From: Mycobacterium sp. 852002-40037_SCH5390672
GTDB taxonomy: Bacteria > Actinomycetota > Actinomycetes > Mycobacteriales > Mycobacteriaceae
Length of the DNA stretch: 64,000 nucleotides
NCBI RefSeq assembly: GCF_001665875.1
Contig: NZ_LZTA01000082.1
Location: forward strand, 1 to 64,000
Direction: 5' to 3'
Part shown: in pieces, positions 41,316-49,760 of the stretch
Layout: every line of letters begins with the position of its first letter
Numbering within the stretch: position 1 is the stretch's first letter
The notes under the pieces: generated by a model
Databases searched by the model: none
What the model saw: the letters and a program-made list of their open reading frames with translations, nothing else
What the model was told of the DNA's origin: nothing
Made by a program: the position numbers and the translations under genes

Positions 41316-41942
41316 TCTGAACAGGGTAGTGCAGGTGCACCACCACTCCCGCACTCCGCGGTGATGGTTAGGCCGCCCACCTGCGCGAAAGGCCCGTTTT
41401 GACCGACCCGTACCGCACCGCGCAACCCACGACGCGCTGGCCGGTTGGTGGAGTGTGGACGTCCCTGCTGGTGATGAACCGGGGTTGCGCTGATCGCCAA
41501 TTGGAACGCTATCCGCGCCCCGGCCGGGCGGCCGCCGGGCAGGTACCGCGATAGTCATTCACTCATTCGTCACAAACGGCGGAATCATTTTTCACTTAGC
41601 GTATTCGTAACGTTTTCGTTTGCTGCGTCGCCCACCAGATTTTTGCGCCTAATATCCAAAATATCAGCAAACACCGGAAACAACCCGAACCTGCGGGAAG
41701 GATGGGCCGCTTGACGCCCGTCCGATCACGATCACGCAGCGTGTCAGGCACGAACCCGTGGTCATCCATTTGCCGTCAGGGGTTTATTCTGCGTAGGTCA
41801 GATAATCTGGCTACCTGGGACCACGCTTTTAGCCGAGCCATGAATTCAGTCGTCAGTGGTTGTTAACCGGGAATTGTGCAACGGGTCGTATTGAGATGCG
41901 TAACTTTTCGGACCGCCTATCGGGCGCCATGAGGAGGCAATC
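41316..41942. other. 627-bp non-coding divergent region upstream of the 65-residue gene
   Basis: No convincing coding frame covers it. Bases about 41560-41690 are strikingly AT-rich for this genome. A GATAAT -10-like hexamer lies in the perfect palindrome CAGATAATCTG (41799-41809), about 135 bp before the next start. The region could contain the glmS promoter, a structured leader or a small RNA; I do not recognise a known riboswitch. Confidence 0.55.
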
Positions 41943-41946
41943 ATGA
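41929..41946 (+). CDS. Five-codon mini-ORF overlapping the RBS and start of the 65-residue gene
   Basis: ATG-AGG-AGG-CAA-TCA-TGA runs through the AGGAGG ribosome-binding site and terminates with ATGA overlap of the real start codon at 41943. It may be accidental. Tandem AGG codons in a starting mini-ORF can stall ribosomes, so a regulatory role is possible but unproven. Confidence 0.25.
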   Translation: MRRQS

Positions 41947-42140
41947 CCGCAGTTCGCTACGACGACGTGGTGCCCGCCTCGGTGGCACCGGCGCCCAGGC
42001 AATCACCCAGGCAGCGCCAGCAGCCGTCGACCGGCTCGGGAAACCCCTTGATGGACATGACCACCCGGCTGCTGGCCATCCCGCTGCACCAGCTCTACGC
42101 GGCGCTGTGGCGGGCGGGTGTCATCGAGGTCCGGGGCTAG
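41943..42140 (+). CDS. 65-residue conserved-looking protein with C-terminal amphipathic segment
   Basis: ATG 41943 is preceded by a strong AGGAGG. The N-terminal half is a Pro/Gln/Arg-rich linker; the C-terminal half (NPLMDMTTRLLAIPLHQLYA then ALWRAGVIEVRG) looks like a folded or membrane-associating helix pair. No family is recognised. It stands alone after a long leader and 93 bp before the Rv3438 homologue. Confidence 0.7.
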   Translation: MTAVRYDDVVPASVAPAPRQSPRQRQQPSTGSGNPLMDMTTRLLAIPLHQLYAALWRAGVIEVRG

Positions 42141-42233
42141 AAAAGGACCGCGAAACGCCTGGGTAAGGCCCGTGCCGGGCGCCCGGCGTTCCTTGTCCCC
42201 CGTCGCCCGATTGCGATGCGCTAACGTCAACGC

Positions 42234-43073
42234 GTGGCCCGCATCCGCAAGCTCGTCGCAGCACTGCACCGCCGTGGCCCGCATCGAGTTTTGCGTGGTG
42301 ACCTGGCCTTTGCCGGCCTGCCGGGTGTGGTGTACACCCCGGAGGAGGGGCTGAACCTGCCCGGCGTGGCGTTCGGCCACGACTGGCTCGCCGGCGCGGC
42401 CCGGTATTCGAACTTGCTCGAGCATCTGGCGTCGTGGGGCATCGTGGCCGGCGCGCCCGACACCCAGCGCGGCCTGGCTCCGTCGGTGCTGAACTTCGCC
42501 TTCGATCTCGGCACCGCCCTGGACATCGTGTCGGGCGTGCGCCTGGGACCCGGCAAGATCAGCGTGCACCCCGCCAAGCTCGGCGTGGCCGGTCACGGTT
42601 TCGGCGGCTCGGCGGCGGTGTTCGCCGCGGCCGGGATGCCGGCCAAGCTCGCGGCGGTGGCGGCGCTTTTCCCCAGCGTCACCAGCCCACCGGCCCAGCA
42701 GCCGGCCGCGACACTGAAGGTCCCCGGAGTGATCTTCACCGCACCGGGTGATCCCAAAACGCTGAACTCCAACGCGTTGGCGCTCGCCGACGTGTGGGAC
42801 GCGGCGACGCTGCGCATCGTCAGCAAGGCCGAAGCCGGTGGGCTGGTCGAGGGCCGCCGGCTGACCAAGGTGTTGGGGCTGGCCGGTCCGCACCGGCGCA
42901 CCCAGCGCTCGGTTCGGGCGCTGCTGACCGGTTACCTGCTCTACACGCTCGGCGGCGACAAGGACTACCGCGACTTCGCCGATCCGGAGGTGCACCTGCC
43001 GGGCACGGAGGCGATCGACCCCGAGGCGCACGCTATTCCCCTGGAAGACAAGATCGTCGCCCTGTTGAAGTGA
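42234..43073 (+). CDS. Alpha/beta hydrolase-like protein (Rv3438 homologue)
   Basis: The 279-residue protein starts at GTG 42234. The order LPGVAFGHDWLAGAAR, GVAGHGFGGSAAVFAAAGMP and VIFTAPGDP resembles the dienelactone hydrolase/PAF-acetylhydrolase-like fold, but the nucleophile elbow is GHGFGG, with Gly in place of the Ser/Cys nucleophile. It is therefore probably not a standard hydrolase. It may bind or protect a ligand. The gene is co-directional with the SnoaL-like and LLM genes that follow. Confidence 0.8.
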   Translation: MARIRKLVAALHRRGPHRVLRGDLAFAGLPGVVYTPEEGLNLPGVAFGHDWLAGAARYSNLLEHLASWGIVAGAPDTQRGLAPSVLNFAFDLGTALDIVSGVRLGPGKISVHPAKLGVAGHGFGGSAAVFAAAGMPAKLAAVAALFPSVTSPPAQQPAATLKVPGVIFTAPGDPKTLNSNALALADVWDAATLRIVSKAEAGGLVEGRRLTKVLGLAGPHRRTQRSVRALLTGYLLYTLGGDKDYRDFADPEVHLPGTEAIDPEAHAIPLEDKIVALLK

Positions 43074-43104
43074 GGCGGCGGCGCCCAGCGGGTAATTGTC
43101 CGTT

Positions 43105-43455
43105 ATGTCGACCGTGCAGGCGCTCTACGACCGCTGGATCATCGAGCTGTGGAACGGCCAGCCCATCGCGGCCGAGATCGTCACCGAGGACTTCGTGGGT
43201 CACTGGCCCGGCCGGGAGATACATGGGCCGCGGGGCCTGGCGCAGGTCATCGAGCAGACCCGAAACATATTCTCGGACTTGAGCTTTGCCATCGAGATCG
43301 GGCCGCTGTGCGACGGCGACCTGGTCGCGGGCCGCTGGGTGGGCACCGGTCTGGGTCCGGACGGCCCGGTTTCGTTCACCGGCAACGACATCCTTCGCCT
43401 GGCCGCCGACGGTCAACGGTTCGCGGAGTACTGGACGGGCACTTCGGCGGGCTGA
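43105..43455 (+). CDS. SnoaL/NTF2-like protein
   Basis: The 116-residue protein has the cone-shaped NTF2-like fold pattern: LYDRWIIELWNGQ, a central FVGHWPGREIHGPRGLAQVI and FAEYWTGTSAG at the end. Members include polyketide cyclases, hydratases and binding proteins. No decisive catalytic set is seen. ATG 43105 was preferred over TTG 43096. It sits 31 bp after the Rv3438 homologue. Confidence 0.8.
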   Translation: MSTVQALYDRWIIELWNGQPIAAEIVTEDFVGHWPGREIHGPRGLAQVIEQTRNIFSDLSFAIEIGPLCDGDLVAGRWVGTGLGPDGPVSFTGNDILRLAADGQRFAEYWTGTSAG

Positions 43456-43492
43456 GCGTCCCGGGTCGCGCGGCAGCTGGTAAGTGTCATTG

Positions 43493-44533
43493 ATGCGAAT
43501 CGGGATCGCGCTGAATTATTCGGGCGGCTTTCACGAGGCCGTCGACCGCTTGGTCGAACTCGAGAAGTCCGGCATCGAAGTCGTGGTGGTGGCCGAGGCG
43601 TATGCCTTCGACGCCATCAGCCAGCTGGGCTATCTGGCCGCCAAGACGAACACCGTCGAGTTGGCGTCCGGGGTGCTGCCGATCTACATCCGTACGCCGT
43701 CGTTGTTGGCGATGACCGCCGCGGGGCTGGATTACGTGTCCGACGGGCGTTTCCGTCTCGGCATCGGCACCTCCGGGCCGCAGGTGATCGAGGGATTTCA
43801 CGGCGTCCCGTTCGACGCCCCGATCGGCCGCACCCGCGAGATCGTGGAGATCTGCCGCAAGGTGTGGCGCCGCGAACGCGTGCAATACGACGGCAAGCAC
43901 TATCAGCTGCCGTTGCCCGCGGACCGCGGAACGGGATTAGGCAAGTCGCTGCAGCTCATCAATCACCCTGTACGCGAACGCATTCCGGTCAGCATCGCCG
44001 CGCTGGGCCCCAAGAACGTCGAGCTCACCGCCGAGATCGCCGAGGGCTGGCAACCCGTCTTCTACCTTCCGGACAAGGCCGCCTCGATGTGGGGTGAGGC
44101 TCTGGCGGCCGGTGCCGCCAAGCGCGATCCCGCGTTGGGGCCGCTCGATGTGATGGTGCACGCGTCGCTGGCCATCGGGGACAACCTTGACGAGCGGCTG
44201 GCCTGGGTCAAGCCGCAGCTGGGGCTCTACATCGGCGGGATGGGCGCCAAAGGCCGCAATTTCTACCACAATCTGGCGACGCGCTACGGGTTCGGCGAGG
44301 TCGCCGACCGGATCCAGGAGCTGTACCTGTCGGGCCGCAAGCAGCAGGCCATCGACGCGGTGCCCGACGAGCTGGTGCGCGGCATGTCGCTGATCGGCCC
44401 GCCCGGATACGTCGCCGAACGCATGGCCGCCTTCGCCGAGGCCGGGGTGACCACGCTGCTGGTGAACCCGCTGGCCACCGACCGCGAGGAATCCATGCGC
44501 TTTGTCGAGGAAGCTTTGAAGCTGCAGCCCTGA
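43493..44533 (+). CDS. LLM-class F420-dependent oxidoreductase
   Basis: The 346-residue protein is a luciferase-like monooxygenase fold member using F420. MRIGIALNYSGGFHEAVDRL begins the barrel; GVLPIYIRTPSLLAMTAAGLDYVSDGRFRLGIGTSGPQ contains the conserved cofactor-phosphate region (split here by description). The Rv3520c-type family is close. ATG 43493 was chosen; GTG 43484 would add 3 residues. Substrate unknown; F420-linked reduction or hydroxylation of a lipid or aromatic compound is typical. Confidence 0.88.
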   Translation: MRIGIALNYSGGFHEAVDRLVELEKSGIEVVVVAEAYAFDAISQLGYLAAKTNTVELASGVLPIYIRTPSLLAMTAAGLDYVSDGRFRLGIGTSGPQVIEGFHGVPFDAPIGRTREIVEICRKVWRRERVQYDGKHYQLPLPADRGTGLGKSLQLINHPVRERIPVSIAALGPKNVELTAEIAEGWQPVFYLPDKAASMWGEALAAGAAKRDPALGPLDVMVHASLAIGDNLDERLAWVKPQLGLYIGGMGAKGRNFYHNLATRYGFGEVADRIQELYLSGRKQQAIDAVPDELVRGMSLIGPPGYVAERMAAFAEAGVTTLLVNPLATDREESMRFVEEALKLQP

Positions 44534-44537
44534 GCGG

Positions 44538-45968
44538 TCATTGCCCCGCCTGCGGAAGCTGGTCCGCGGCAATCTCGCAGGGTGTTGACCCCTCGTTCGC
44601 CGCCGGTGCAGGCTCGGCGGAGGGAGCGGCGGGCGGTGCCGGCGGCTCGCCCGGTGGTGACGTGTCTGCCGGCGGTGCGCCCGCCGGTGCCGGGGCCTCG
44701 ACCGGTTGAATCGGGTCGCTGGGCGCGCTCGGCTCGGGTGGGCCGACGGGTTGAACCTGGTCTGTTTTGGCGGGATCGTCGGCGTGCTCGGCGGCCTTGT
44801 CGTCAGCTGCGGTCTTGTCATCGATGACGTCGCCGGTGTGCTCGGGATCTTCCGGGTGGAACGGGTTTTCGTCGAAGGCGTTCTCGTCGTCGGCGCCGGC
44901 CAATGAGTCTGCGCCGCCCAGGCCGTCGCCCGTCGATCCGATCAGCCCGCCCACCGCATCGACGATGCGCCCGGCCAGCCCGAGCAGCCCGCCGCCACCG
45001 CCGAGTCCACCGCCCAGACCGCCGCCGCCGAGTCCACCGACGTCGCCCATGGGCATGCCACCCAGATCGCCCGCCGGCATGCCCAGGGCATCGCCGAGCG
45101 CGGCTCCCCAGTCCGCCGGAGGCGCCGGGGCGGCGGCGACCGGCGGCGGTGCCGGAGCAACCGAATCCGGTGTGGCACCGCCCGAAGCGGGCACGGCGGA
45201 CATCAATGTCGGCGCGGGATCGGCCGGCGGTACGGGCGCGACGGACACCGGCGGGGCGAGTTGCGTCGGCACAAAACCACGTCCGAGATCACCGGGACAT
45301 TCGAAGCGCGTCGTCGGTACGGCTGCCATCTTGTCGATGACCATGGCGTAGGACGTCTCGACCCCGTCCGAGGCCGACCGCATCGCCGTCAACCAGTCGT
45401 TGCGAATGTCATTGTCCACGTATGGCATAACCTGCTGGCGCACCACGTCGGCCGCGCTGTCCCGGTCCCCCGCCGTGACCGCGGCCGCGGCGGCCAGCCA
45501 TGCCGGCCGCGGCAGCCGCGCGCGGTCGTCGACGGCGATGGCGGTCGCCACTTTCGAGTCCACCAGATACCACAGGTTGTCGCGCAGCGACTCGCACCGT
45601 TGGGCCGCCGCGCGCAGTTCGGTGGCGACCGCGTCCGCGGTGTCGCAATGCCGCTGCAACAGCTGCACCGCGGCGTCCCCGCCCGAACCCGTCCACGCCG
45701 CGGCCAGCTCGGCCACCTGGGCGCGCTGCATCCGCAGCGCTTCGGCCGCCACCACGCCCGCCGCCCGCAGCTCCGCGCAGTCGCGGTCCAGCGCGCGCAG
45801 GTCGAGACCGTCCTCAGCCGCATACCGCTCGCGAACCTGTGCGGGATGCATTGTCAGATCGGGGTTTTGGTAGCCCAGCGCATGACAGGCCTGCACGTAG
45901 GTCTGGGTGTGCTCGACGGCAACCCGGCCCTCGGCGAGGCGCGCGGCCACATCCAACCGGTCGGCCAC
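44538..45968 (-). CDS. Ala/Pro/Gly-rich conserved protein (Rv3439c homologue)
   Basis: The 476-residue protein has an N-terminal helical part of about 240 residues (ELAAAWTGSGGDAAVQLLQR is a WxG-like loop as in type VII substrates), then a low-complexity region of Gly/Leu repeats (LGGGGLGGGLGGGGG) and an acidic Asp/Glu/Pro tail to the end. This organisation resembles ESX-associated secreted proteins. It begins 3 bp after the Rv3440c homologue, so the two form a pair next to the ESX-4 locus. Confidence 0.8.
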   Translation of the reverse strand: MADRLDVAARLAEGRVAVEHTQTYVQACHALGYQNPDLTMHPAQVRERYAAEDGLDLRALDRDCAELRAAGVVAAEALRMQRAQVAELAAAWTGSGGDAAVQLLQRHCDTADAVATELRAAAQRCESLRDNLWYLVDSKVATAIAVDDRARLPRPAWLAAAAAVTAGDRDSAADVVRQQVMPYVDNDIRNDWLTAMRSASDGVETSYAMVIDKMAAVPTTRFECPGDLGRGFVPTQLAPPVSVAPVPPADPAPTLMSAVPASGGATPDSVAPAPPPVAAAPAPPADWGAALGDALGMPAGDLGGMPMGDVGGLGGGGLGGGLGGGGGLLGLAGRIVDAVGGLIGSTGDGLGGADSLAGADDENAFDENPFHPEDPEHTGDVIDDKTAADDKAAEHADDPAKTDQVQPVGPPEPSAPSDPIQPVEAPAPAGAPPADTSPPGEPPAPPAAPSAEPAPAANEGSTPCEIAADQLPQAGQ

Positions 45969-45971
45969 GAG

Positions 45972-46301
45972 CTAGGCGATCCGCGCCGCGGCATACAGTT
46001 CGGCGTCGGCATAGCGCTCGGCGCTGGACCGCAGCGCGAGGGCGATCTCGGTCGACGCACGCGACCACTGCGACACCTGAGCCACCAGCCGCTCCAATTC
46101 GACGCGCAGGGTGTCCCCGCGCGCGGTGTGCGCCCGCCCGGCGCTGGCCCCACCGAACGCCAGCCTGGCCAGATGGTCGCTGACCGCGCGGTCGAGGAAG
46201 TCGGCCGCCATCGCGAATTGGTTAGCGACACGTTGCGCCGCCGGCACATCGATCTGCGTACGGGCGACGGCTACAGGGCGTGTTCCCCCAACGGATTTCA
46301 T
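45972..46301 (-). CDS. ESX-type small helical protein (Rv3440c homologue)
   Basis: The 109-residue protein is all-helical by appearance, with VANQFAMAADFLDRAVSDHL and a central AFGGASAGRAHTARGD turn in the position of a WxG loop. It resembles the EspC/type VII secretion target family (T7S target) found beside larger partner proteins. It directly precedes the Rv3439c homologue. Secretion through ESX-4 is plausible but not shown. Confidence 0.75.
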   Translation of the reverse strand: MKSVGGTRPVAVARTQIDVPAAQRVANQFAMAADFLDRAVSDHLARLAFGGASAGRAHTARGDTLRVELERLVAQVSQWSRASTEIALALRSSAERYADAELYAAARIA

Positions 46302-46343
46302 GCCTTATCCGACGCCCCCAGACGCGCCGGGGTTCCGAGGAGA

Positions 46344-47681
46344 TCAGAGCGCGTCGCTGACCGCTTCGGCGACGCGAGCGGCGACCCGCTGAGCTATGTC
46401 CTTCTCGGGCGCTTCCACCATGACGCGGATCATCGGCTCAGTTCCCGACGGGCGCAACAGGATTCGGCCGGTATCGCCCAGCTCGGCCTCGGCCTGCCCG
46501 ACGGCGCTCTGCACCGCGGGCGCGCTGGCGGCGGTGTCCTTGTCGGCGACGGTGACATTGATCAGCACCTGCGGCAGCGTCCGCATCGCGGAGGCCAACT
46601 CGGCCAGCGACGAGCCGGTCTGCGCCATGCGGTTCATCAGCCGCAGCCCGGTGACGATGCCGTCGCCGGTCGAGCCCAGCGCGGGCATCACGATGTGCCC
46701 GGATTGCTCGCCGCCCAGACTGTAGTCGCCGGCCCGCAATTCCTCCACGACGTAGCGGTCGCCAACACCGGTGGTGCGCACCGTGATTCCGGCCGAGCGC
46801 ATGGCCAGGTGCAACCCCAGGTTGCTCATCACGGTGGTCACCAACGTCTTGGACGCCAGCTCGTCGGCCTCGTGCATGGCCAACGCCAGCACCACCATGA
46901 TGTGGTCGCCGTCGACCAGATTGCCGTTGGCGTCGATGGCCAGGCACCGGTCGGCGTCCCCGTCGTGCGCCAGGCCCAGGTCGGCGCGGTGCGCGACGAC
47001 CGCCGCGCGCAGCGAATCCAGGTGCGTCGAACCGCAGTTGTCGTTGATGTTGAGCCCGTTAGGGTCGGCGTTGATCGCGATCACCCGCGCGCCGGCCGCG
47101 CGGTAGGCGCGCGGGGCCACCGCGGAGGCCGCGCCGTGGGCGCAGTCCACCACCACGGTCAGCCCGTCGAGGCGCAGCGTGCTGGCCTTGCTCAGGTGGC
47201 GCAGGTAGCGGTCGGCCGCGTCCTCGGCGTCAATGACCCGCCCGATCCCGGCGCCGACCGGGCGCAACCCCGGGTCCGCCCCGAGCAACGCCTCGATCTG
47301 CTCCTCGGTGCCGTCGTCGAGCTTGCGGCCGCCGGGACCGAAGATCTTGATGCCGTTGTCGGGCATCGGGTTGTGCGACGCCGAGATCATCACCCCGAAG
47401 TCGGCGTCGTAAGCACCGGTCAGGTAGGCCACCGCGGGGGTGGGCAGCACCCCGACCCGCAGCGCGTCGACGCCGTGACTGGTCAGCCCGGCGATCACCG
47501 CCGCCTCGAGCATTTCGCCGCTGGCCCGCGGATCGCGGCCGATCACCGCGACCCGCCGGCCCGGTGCCGGCGCGCTCGCCAGGTGCCGCGCCGCCGCGGA
47601 ACCCAGCGCCAGCGCCAGCTCGGCGGTCAACTCGCGATTGGCGACCCCACGGACACCGTCGGTGCCGAATAGTCGACCCAT
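46344..47681 (-). CDS. glmM: Phosphoglucosamine mutase
   Basis: GlmM interconverts glucosamine 6- and 1-phosphate. The 445-residue protein has the phosphoserine loop [12 protein letters not shown] (Ser102), the metal-binding DGDADR loop, the sugar-binding GGEQSGH and the C-terminal phosphate-binding [17 protein letters not shown] 47681. It is downstream of rplM-rpsI on the same strand, separated by a 149-bp gap with a strong stem-loop. Confidence 0.97.
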   Translation of the reverse strand: MGRLFGTDGVRGVANRELTAELALALGSAAARHLASAPAPGRRVAVIGRDPRASGEMLEAAVIAGLTSHGVDALRVGVLPTPAVAYLTGAYDADFGVMISASHNPMPDNGIKIFGPGGRKLDDGTEEQIEALLGADPGLRPVGAGIGRVIDAEDAADRYLRHLSKASTLRLDGLTVVVDCAHGAASAVAPRAYRAAGARVIAINADPNGLNINDNCGSTHLDSLRAAVVAHRADLGLAHDGDADRCLAIDANGNLVDGDHIMVVLALAMHEADELASKTLVTTVMSNLGLHLAMRSAGITVRTTGVGDRYVVEELRAGDYSLGGEQSGHIVMPALGSTGDGIVTGLRLMNRMAQTGSSLAELASAMRTLPQVLINVTVADKDTAASAPAVQSAVGQAEAELGDTGRILLRPSGTEPMIRVMVEAPEKDIAQRVAARVAEAVSDAL

Positions 47682-47775
47682 GCGAACAAACCTCTCACAG
47701 TTGTCGGGCTAGCACCTAACGTGCCCGTTCCTTTGTGAACGAAACCGGCCACGTCCGGGCGCAGACACGCCGCAG

Positions 47776-47816
47776 CCGGCCACAACTTGTGCACCACGAT
47801 GCCAAGTTGTGGCCGG
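47776..47816 (-). terminator. Perfect 14-bp stem-loop downstream of rpsI
   Basis: CCGGCCACAACTTG (47776-47789) and CAAGTTGTGGCCGG (47803-47816) pair perfectly around a 13-base loop. It lies just after the rpsI stop on the minus strand, upstream of glmM. There is no T-run, so it may be a non-canonical terminator or a dispersed repeat rather than an ordinary intrinsic terminator. Confidence 0.55.
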
Positions 47817-47830
47817 ATAGCGACGGCTGA

Positions 47831-48385
47831 TCAGCGCTTGCTGTACTGAGGCGCCTTACGGGCCTTCTTCAGGCCGTACTTCTTGCGCTCGGTGGCGCGC
47901 GGGTCACGGGTGAGGAAGCCGGCCTTCTTCAGCGGGGGCCGGTCCTCGGGCTGGGCCACGATCAGCGCCCGGGCGATGCCCAGACGCAGCGCGCCGGCCT
48001 GCCCCGACGGGCCGCCGCCGTGCAGCAGCGCGTAGATGTCGAAGCTGTCCACCCGGTCGACGGTGACCAGCGGGGCCTTGATGAGCTGCTGGTGCACCTT
48101 GTTGGGGAAGTAGCCCTCCAGGGTGCGGCCGTTCAGGTTGAACTTGCCGGTGCCCGGCACCAGGCGCACCCGCACCACGGCCTCCTTGCGGCGGCCGACG
48201 GTCTGGATGGGCCGGTCGAACACGAAGGACTCGGCGGGCGCGGCGGCTTCGACGGTGTCGGAGGCCTCGACCGGGGCTTCGGTCACCTCGGCGACCTCGA
48301 CGGTCACTTCGACTTCCGGGGTTTCCGGGTTATCCGCGGTTTCGGGGTTTTCCGGGTTTTCCACGGCCTCGGGCGTTTCGGTCAC
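47831..48385 (-). CDS. rpsI: 30S ribosomal protein S9 with acidic N-terminal extension
   Basis: The core ([20 protein letters not shown] to [11 protein letters not shown]) is S9; its basic C-terminal tail reaches the decoding site. The roughly 50-residue N-terminus is acidic and low-complexity, with repeated ENPE/ETPE/TVEVAEV elements, as in mycobacterial S9. GTG 48385 overlaps the rplM stop. Total 184 residues, longer than the 151-residue M. tuberculosis form as I recall it. Confidence 0.96.
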   Translation of the reverse strand: MTETPEAVENPENPETADNPETPEVEVTVEVAEVTEAPVEASDTVEAAAPAESFVFDRPIQTVGRRKEAVVRVRLVPGTGKFNLNGRTLEGYFPNKVHQQLIKAPLVTVDRVDSFDIYALLHGGGPSGQAGALRLGIARALIVAQPEDRPPLKKAGFLTRDPRATERKKYGLKKARKAPQYSKR

Positions 48386-48825
48386 TGGGCCACCTGCTTG
48401 ATCTCGTACGGAACGGGCTGTTGTGCGGCGTGGGGGTGCGTCGGGCCGGCGTAAACGTGCAGTTTGCGCGCGATCTGGCGGGCCAGCTTGTTCTTGGGCA
48501 GCATGCCGACGATCGCGTCCTGAACGACACGGTCGGGGTGCTTGTCCATCAGCTCGCGCATGGTGCGACTGCTCAGACCACCGGGATACCCCGAGTGGCG
48601 GTAAGCCAGCTTCTTGTCCAGCTTCTGGCCGCTGAAGGCGACCTTGTCGGCGTTGATGACGATGACGAAGTCACCGCCGTCGACATTGGGGGTGAACGTC
48701 GGCTTGTGCTTGCCGCGCAACAGGGTGGCTGCCACGACGGCAAGGCGGCCAAGCACCACGTCCGTGGCGTCGATGACGTGCCACGATCTCGTGGTGTCAC
48801 CCGCCTTTGGCGTGTACGTAGGCAC
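48382..48825 (-). CDS. rplM: 50S ribosomal protein L13
   Basis: The 147-residue protein matches mycobacterial L13: [20 protein letters not shown] at the N-terminus and RHSGYPGG in the middle, ending [15 protein letters not shown] 48825 gives the M. tuberculosis length; the frame is open to 48957 without conservation. It is co-transcribed with rpsI. Confidence 0.96.
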   Translation of the reverse strand: MPTYTPKAGDTTRSWHVIDATDVVLGRLAVVAATLLRGKHKPTFTPNVDGGDFVIVINADKVAFSGQKLDKKLAYRHSGYPGGLSSRTMRELMDKHPDRVVQDAIVGMLPKNKLARQIARKLHVYAGPTHPHAAQQPVPYEIKQVAQ

Positions 48826-49003
48826 AGCGCTTACCACTTTCTCTTTGCGAGCCTCTTGGCTCGGGGTGATCCCGGTGTGACCCGGGGGCCGGTCAGGCGT
48901 TCGCGGCAGGGCTTGTCTCGGCGACCGACATTGACCCGAGGCCCCGGCGTACCGCACGCCAACGGAGCAGCTTACCGACCGCCATCCCCGCAGGTCAAAA
49001 TGA

Positions 49004-49044
49004 CTGTGTGGTCCCGACGGCTCTCCCCCGTCAGGACCACACAG
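49004..49044 (-). terminator. Terminator downstream of esxT
   Basis: CTGTGTGGTCC-C-GACGG and CCGTC-A-GGACCACACAG form a 17-position stem with one mismatch and a 7-base loop. On the minus strand a TTTT run follows within a few bases (CAGTCATTTTG). It ends the esx/ecc transcript before the rplM promoter. Confidence 0.8.
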
Positions 49045-49086
49045 GTCTCACGGCGCGGCTAGGACCGCGCGGTGTCTATTCGGCCG

Positions 49087-49383
49087 CTACCGCGCCCAGA
49101 TGCCGGCCGCCCGACGGTCGGCTTCGGCCACCTCTTGCGCACCGTCGCGTACCGCATTTCCCAGCTCGACCAGTATCTCGTTGAGCGCGGTCGCCGACTG
49201 ATGCCATTTCAGCTGCTCAGCCTGGTAGGCGGCGGCCGCTTCAGAGGTCCAGAGCTGCCGCAGCGGTGTGATCTGTGTGCACAGCTCGTCCAGCGCGGCG
49301 TTGAAGCGGGCCGACGTGGAGTGGATTTCCTGGCGCACCGAGTGTTCGATTTCGCCGAAGTTATAGGAAAGCACCGGGTCCAC
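49087..49383 (-). CDS. esxT: ESX-4 secreted protein EsxT (WXG100-like; Rv3444c homologue)
   Basis: The 98-residue helical hairpin protein forms a heterodimer with EsxU for ESX-4 export. The turn is LWTSEAAAAYQ, with WTS in place of WxG, as in the M. tuberculosis protein's WTR. GTG 49383 has GGAGG upstream. It lies 15 bp downstream of esxU. A strong terminator follows. Confidence 0.93.
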   Translation of the reverse strand: MDPVLSYNFGEIEHSVRQEIHSTSARFNAALDELCTQITPLRQLWTSEAAAAYQAEQLKWHQSATALNEILVELGNAVRDGAQEVAEADRRAAGIWAR

Positions 49384-49398
49384 GGGGATCCTCCCTCG

Positions 49399-49716
49399 TC
49401 ACAGGTTTCCGCCGGCGGCGGCGATGTGGTGTGCATGGTTTTGGCCGGCCTCCTGCAGGGTGGCCGCATTGTGCCGAATGGTGTCGGCGATGGCGTTCAG
49501 GGCGTGGTAGAGCCGCAGCGACTCCGCGTTCCAGCGATCCATCACCTCTTTGAAGCGCGCGGCGGCGAGCCCGCCCCACGCCGACGCAGGCACGCCGTTC
49601 ATGCGACCGACGAATGCCTGCAGCATCGCCCTGATTTCCTCGTTGCGGACGTCGGTGGCACCCGCCACCGACCGCATCAGGTCCAAGTCGGTGCTCAGCG
49701 TGTTCGATGCAGCCAT
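49399..49716 (-). CDS. esxU: ESX-4 secreted protein EsxU (WXG100 family; Rv3445c homologue)
   Basis: The 105-residue protein is equal in length to M. tuberculosis EsxU and has the canonical turn [11 protein letters not shown]. The C-terminal helix ends [19 protein letters not shown], which carries a YxxxD/E-like secretion region only loosely. ATG 49716 is the conserved start; the frame is open far upstream inside the Rv3446c-like gene. EsxT is the partner. Confidence 0.94.
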   Translation of the reverse strand: MAASNTLSTDLDLMRSVAGATDVRNEEIRAMLQAFVGRMNGVPASAWGGLAAARFKEVMDRWNAESLRLYHALNAIADTIRHNAATLQEAGQNHAHHIAAAGGNL

Positions 49717-49760
49717 ACCAAATACGACCCACGCGGCCGTCTTGCGGTTCCATAAAATTC

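Noticed and set aside
41316..41942. A known riboswitch or glmS ribozyme upstream of glmS or the 65-residue gene
   Set aside because: I could not match the sequence to a riboswitch class, and the ribozyme is not known in this lineage.
45261..47672. An 803-codon open frame antisense to glmM and the Rv3440c/Rv3439c homologues
   Set aside because: It covers three genes that are supported on the other strand and has shadow-type composition.
48826..49003. A ribosomal-protein leader regulating rplM
   Set aside because: The region is GC-rich with weak pairings but shows no specific L13-leader signature that I can recognise.
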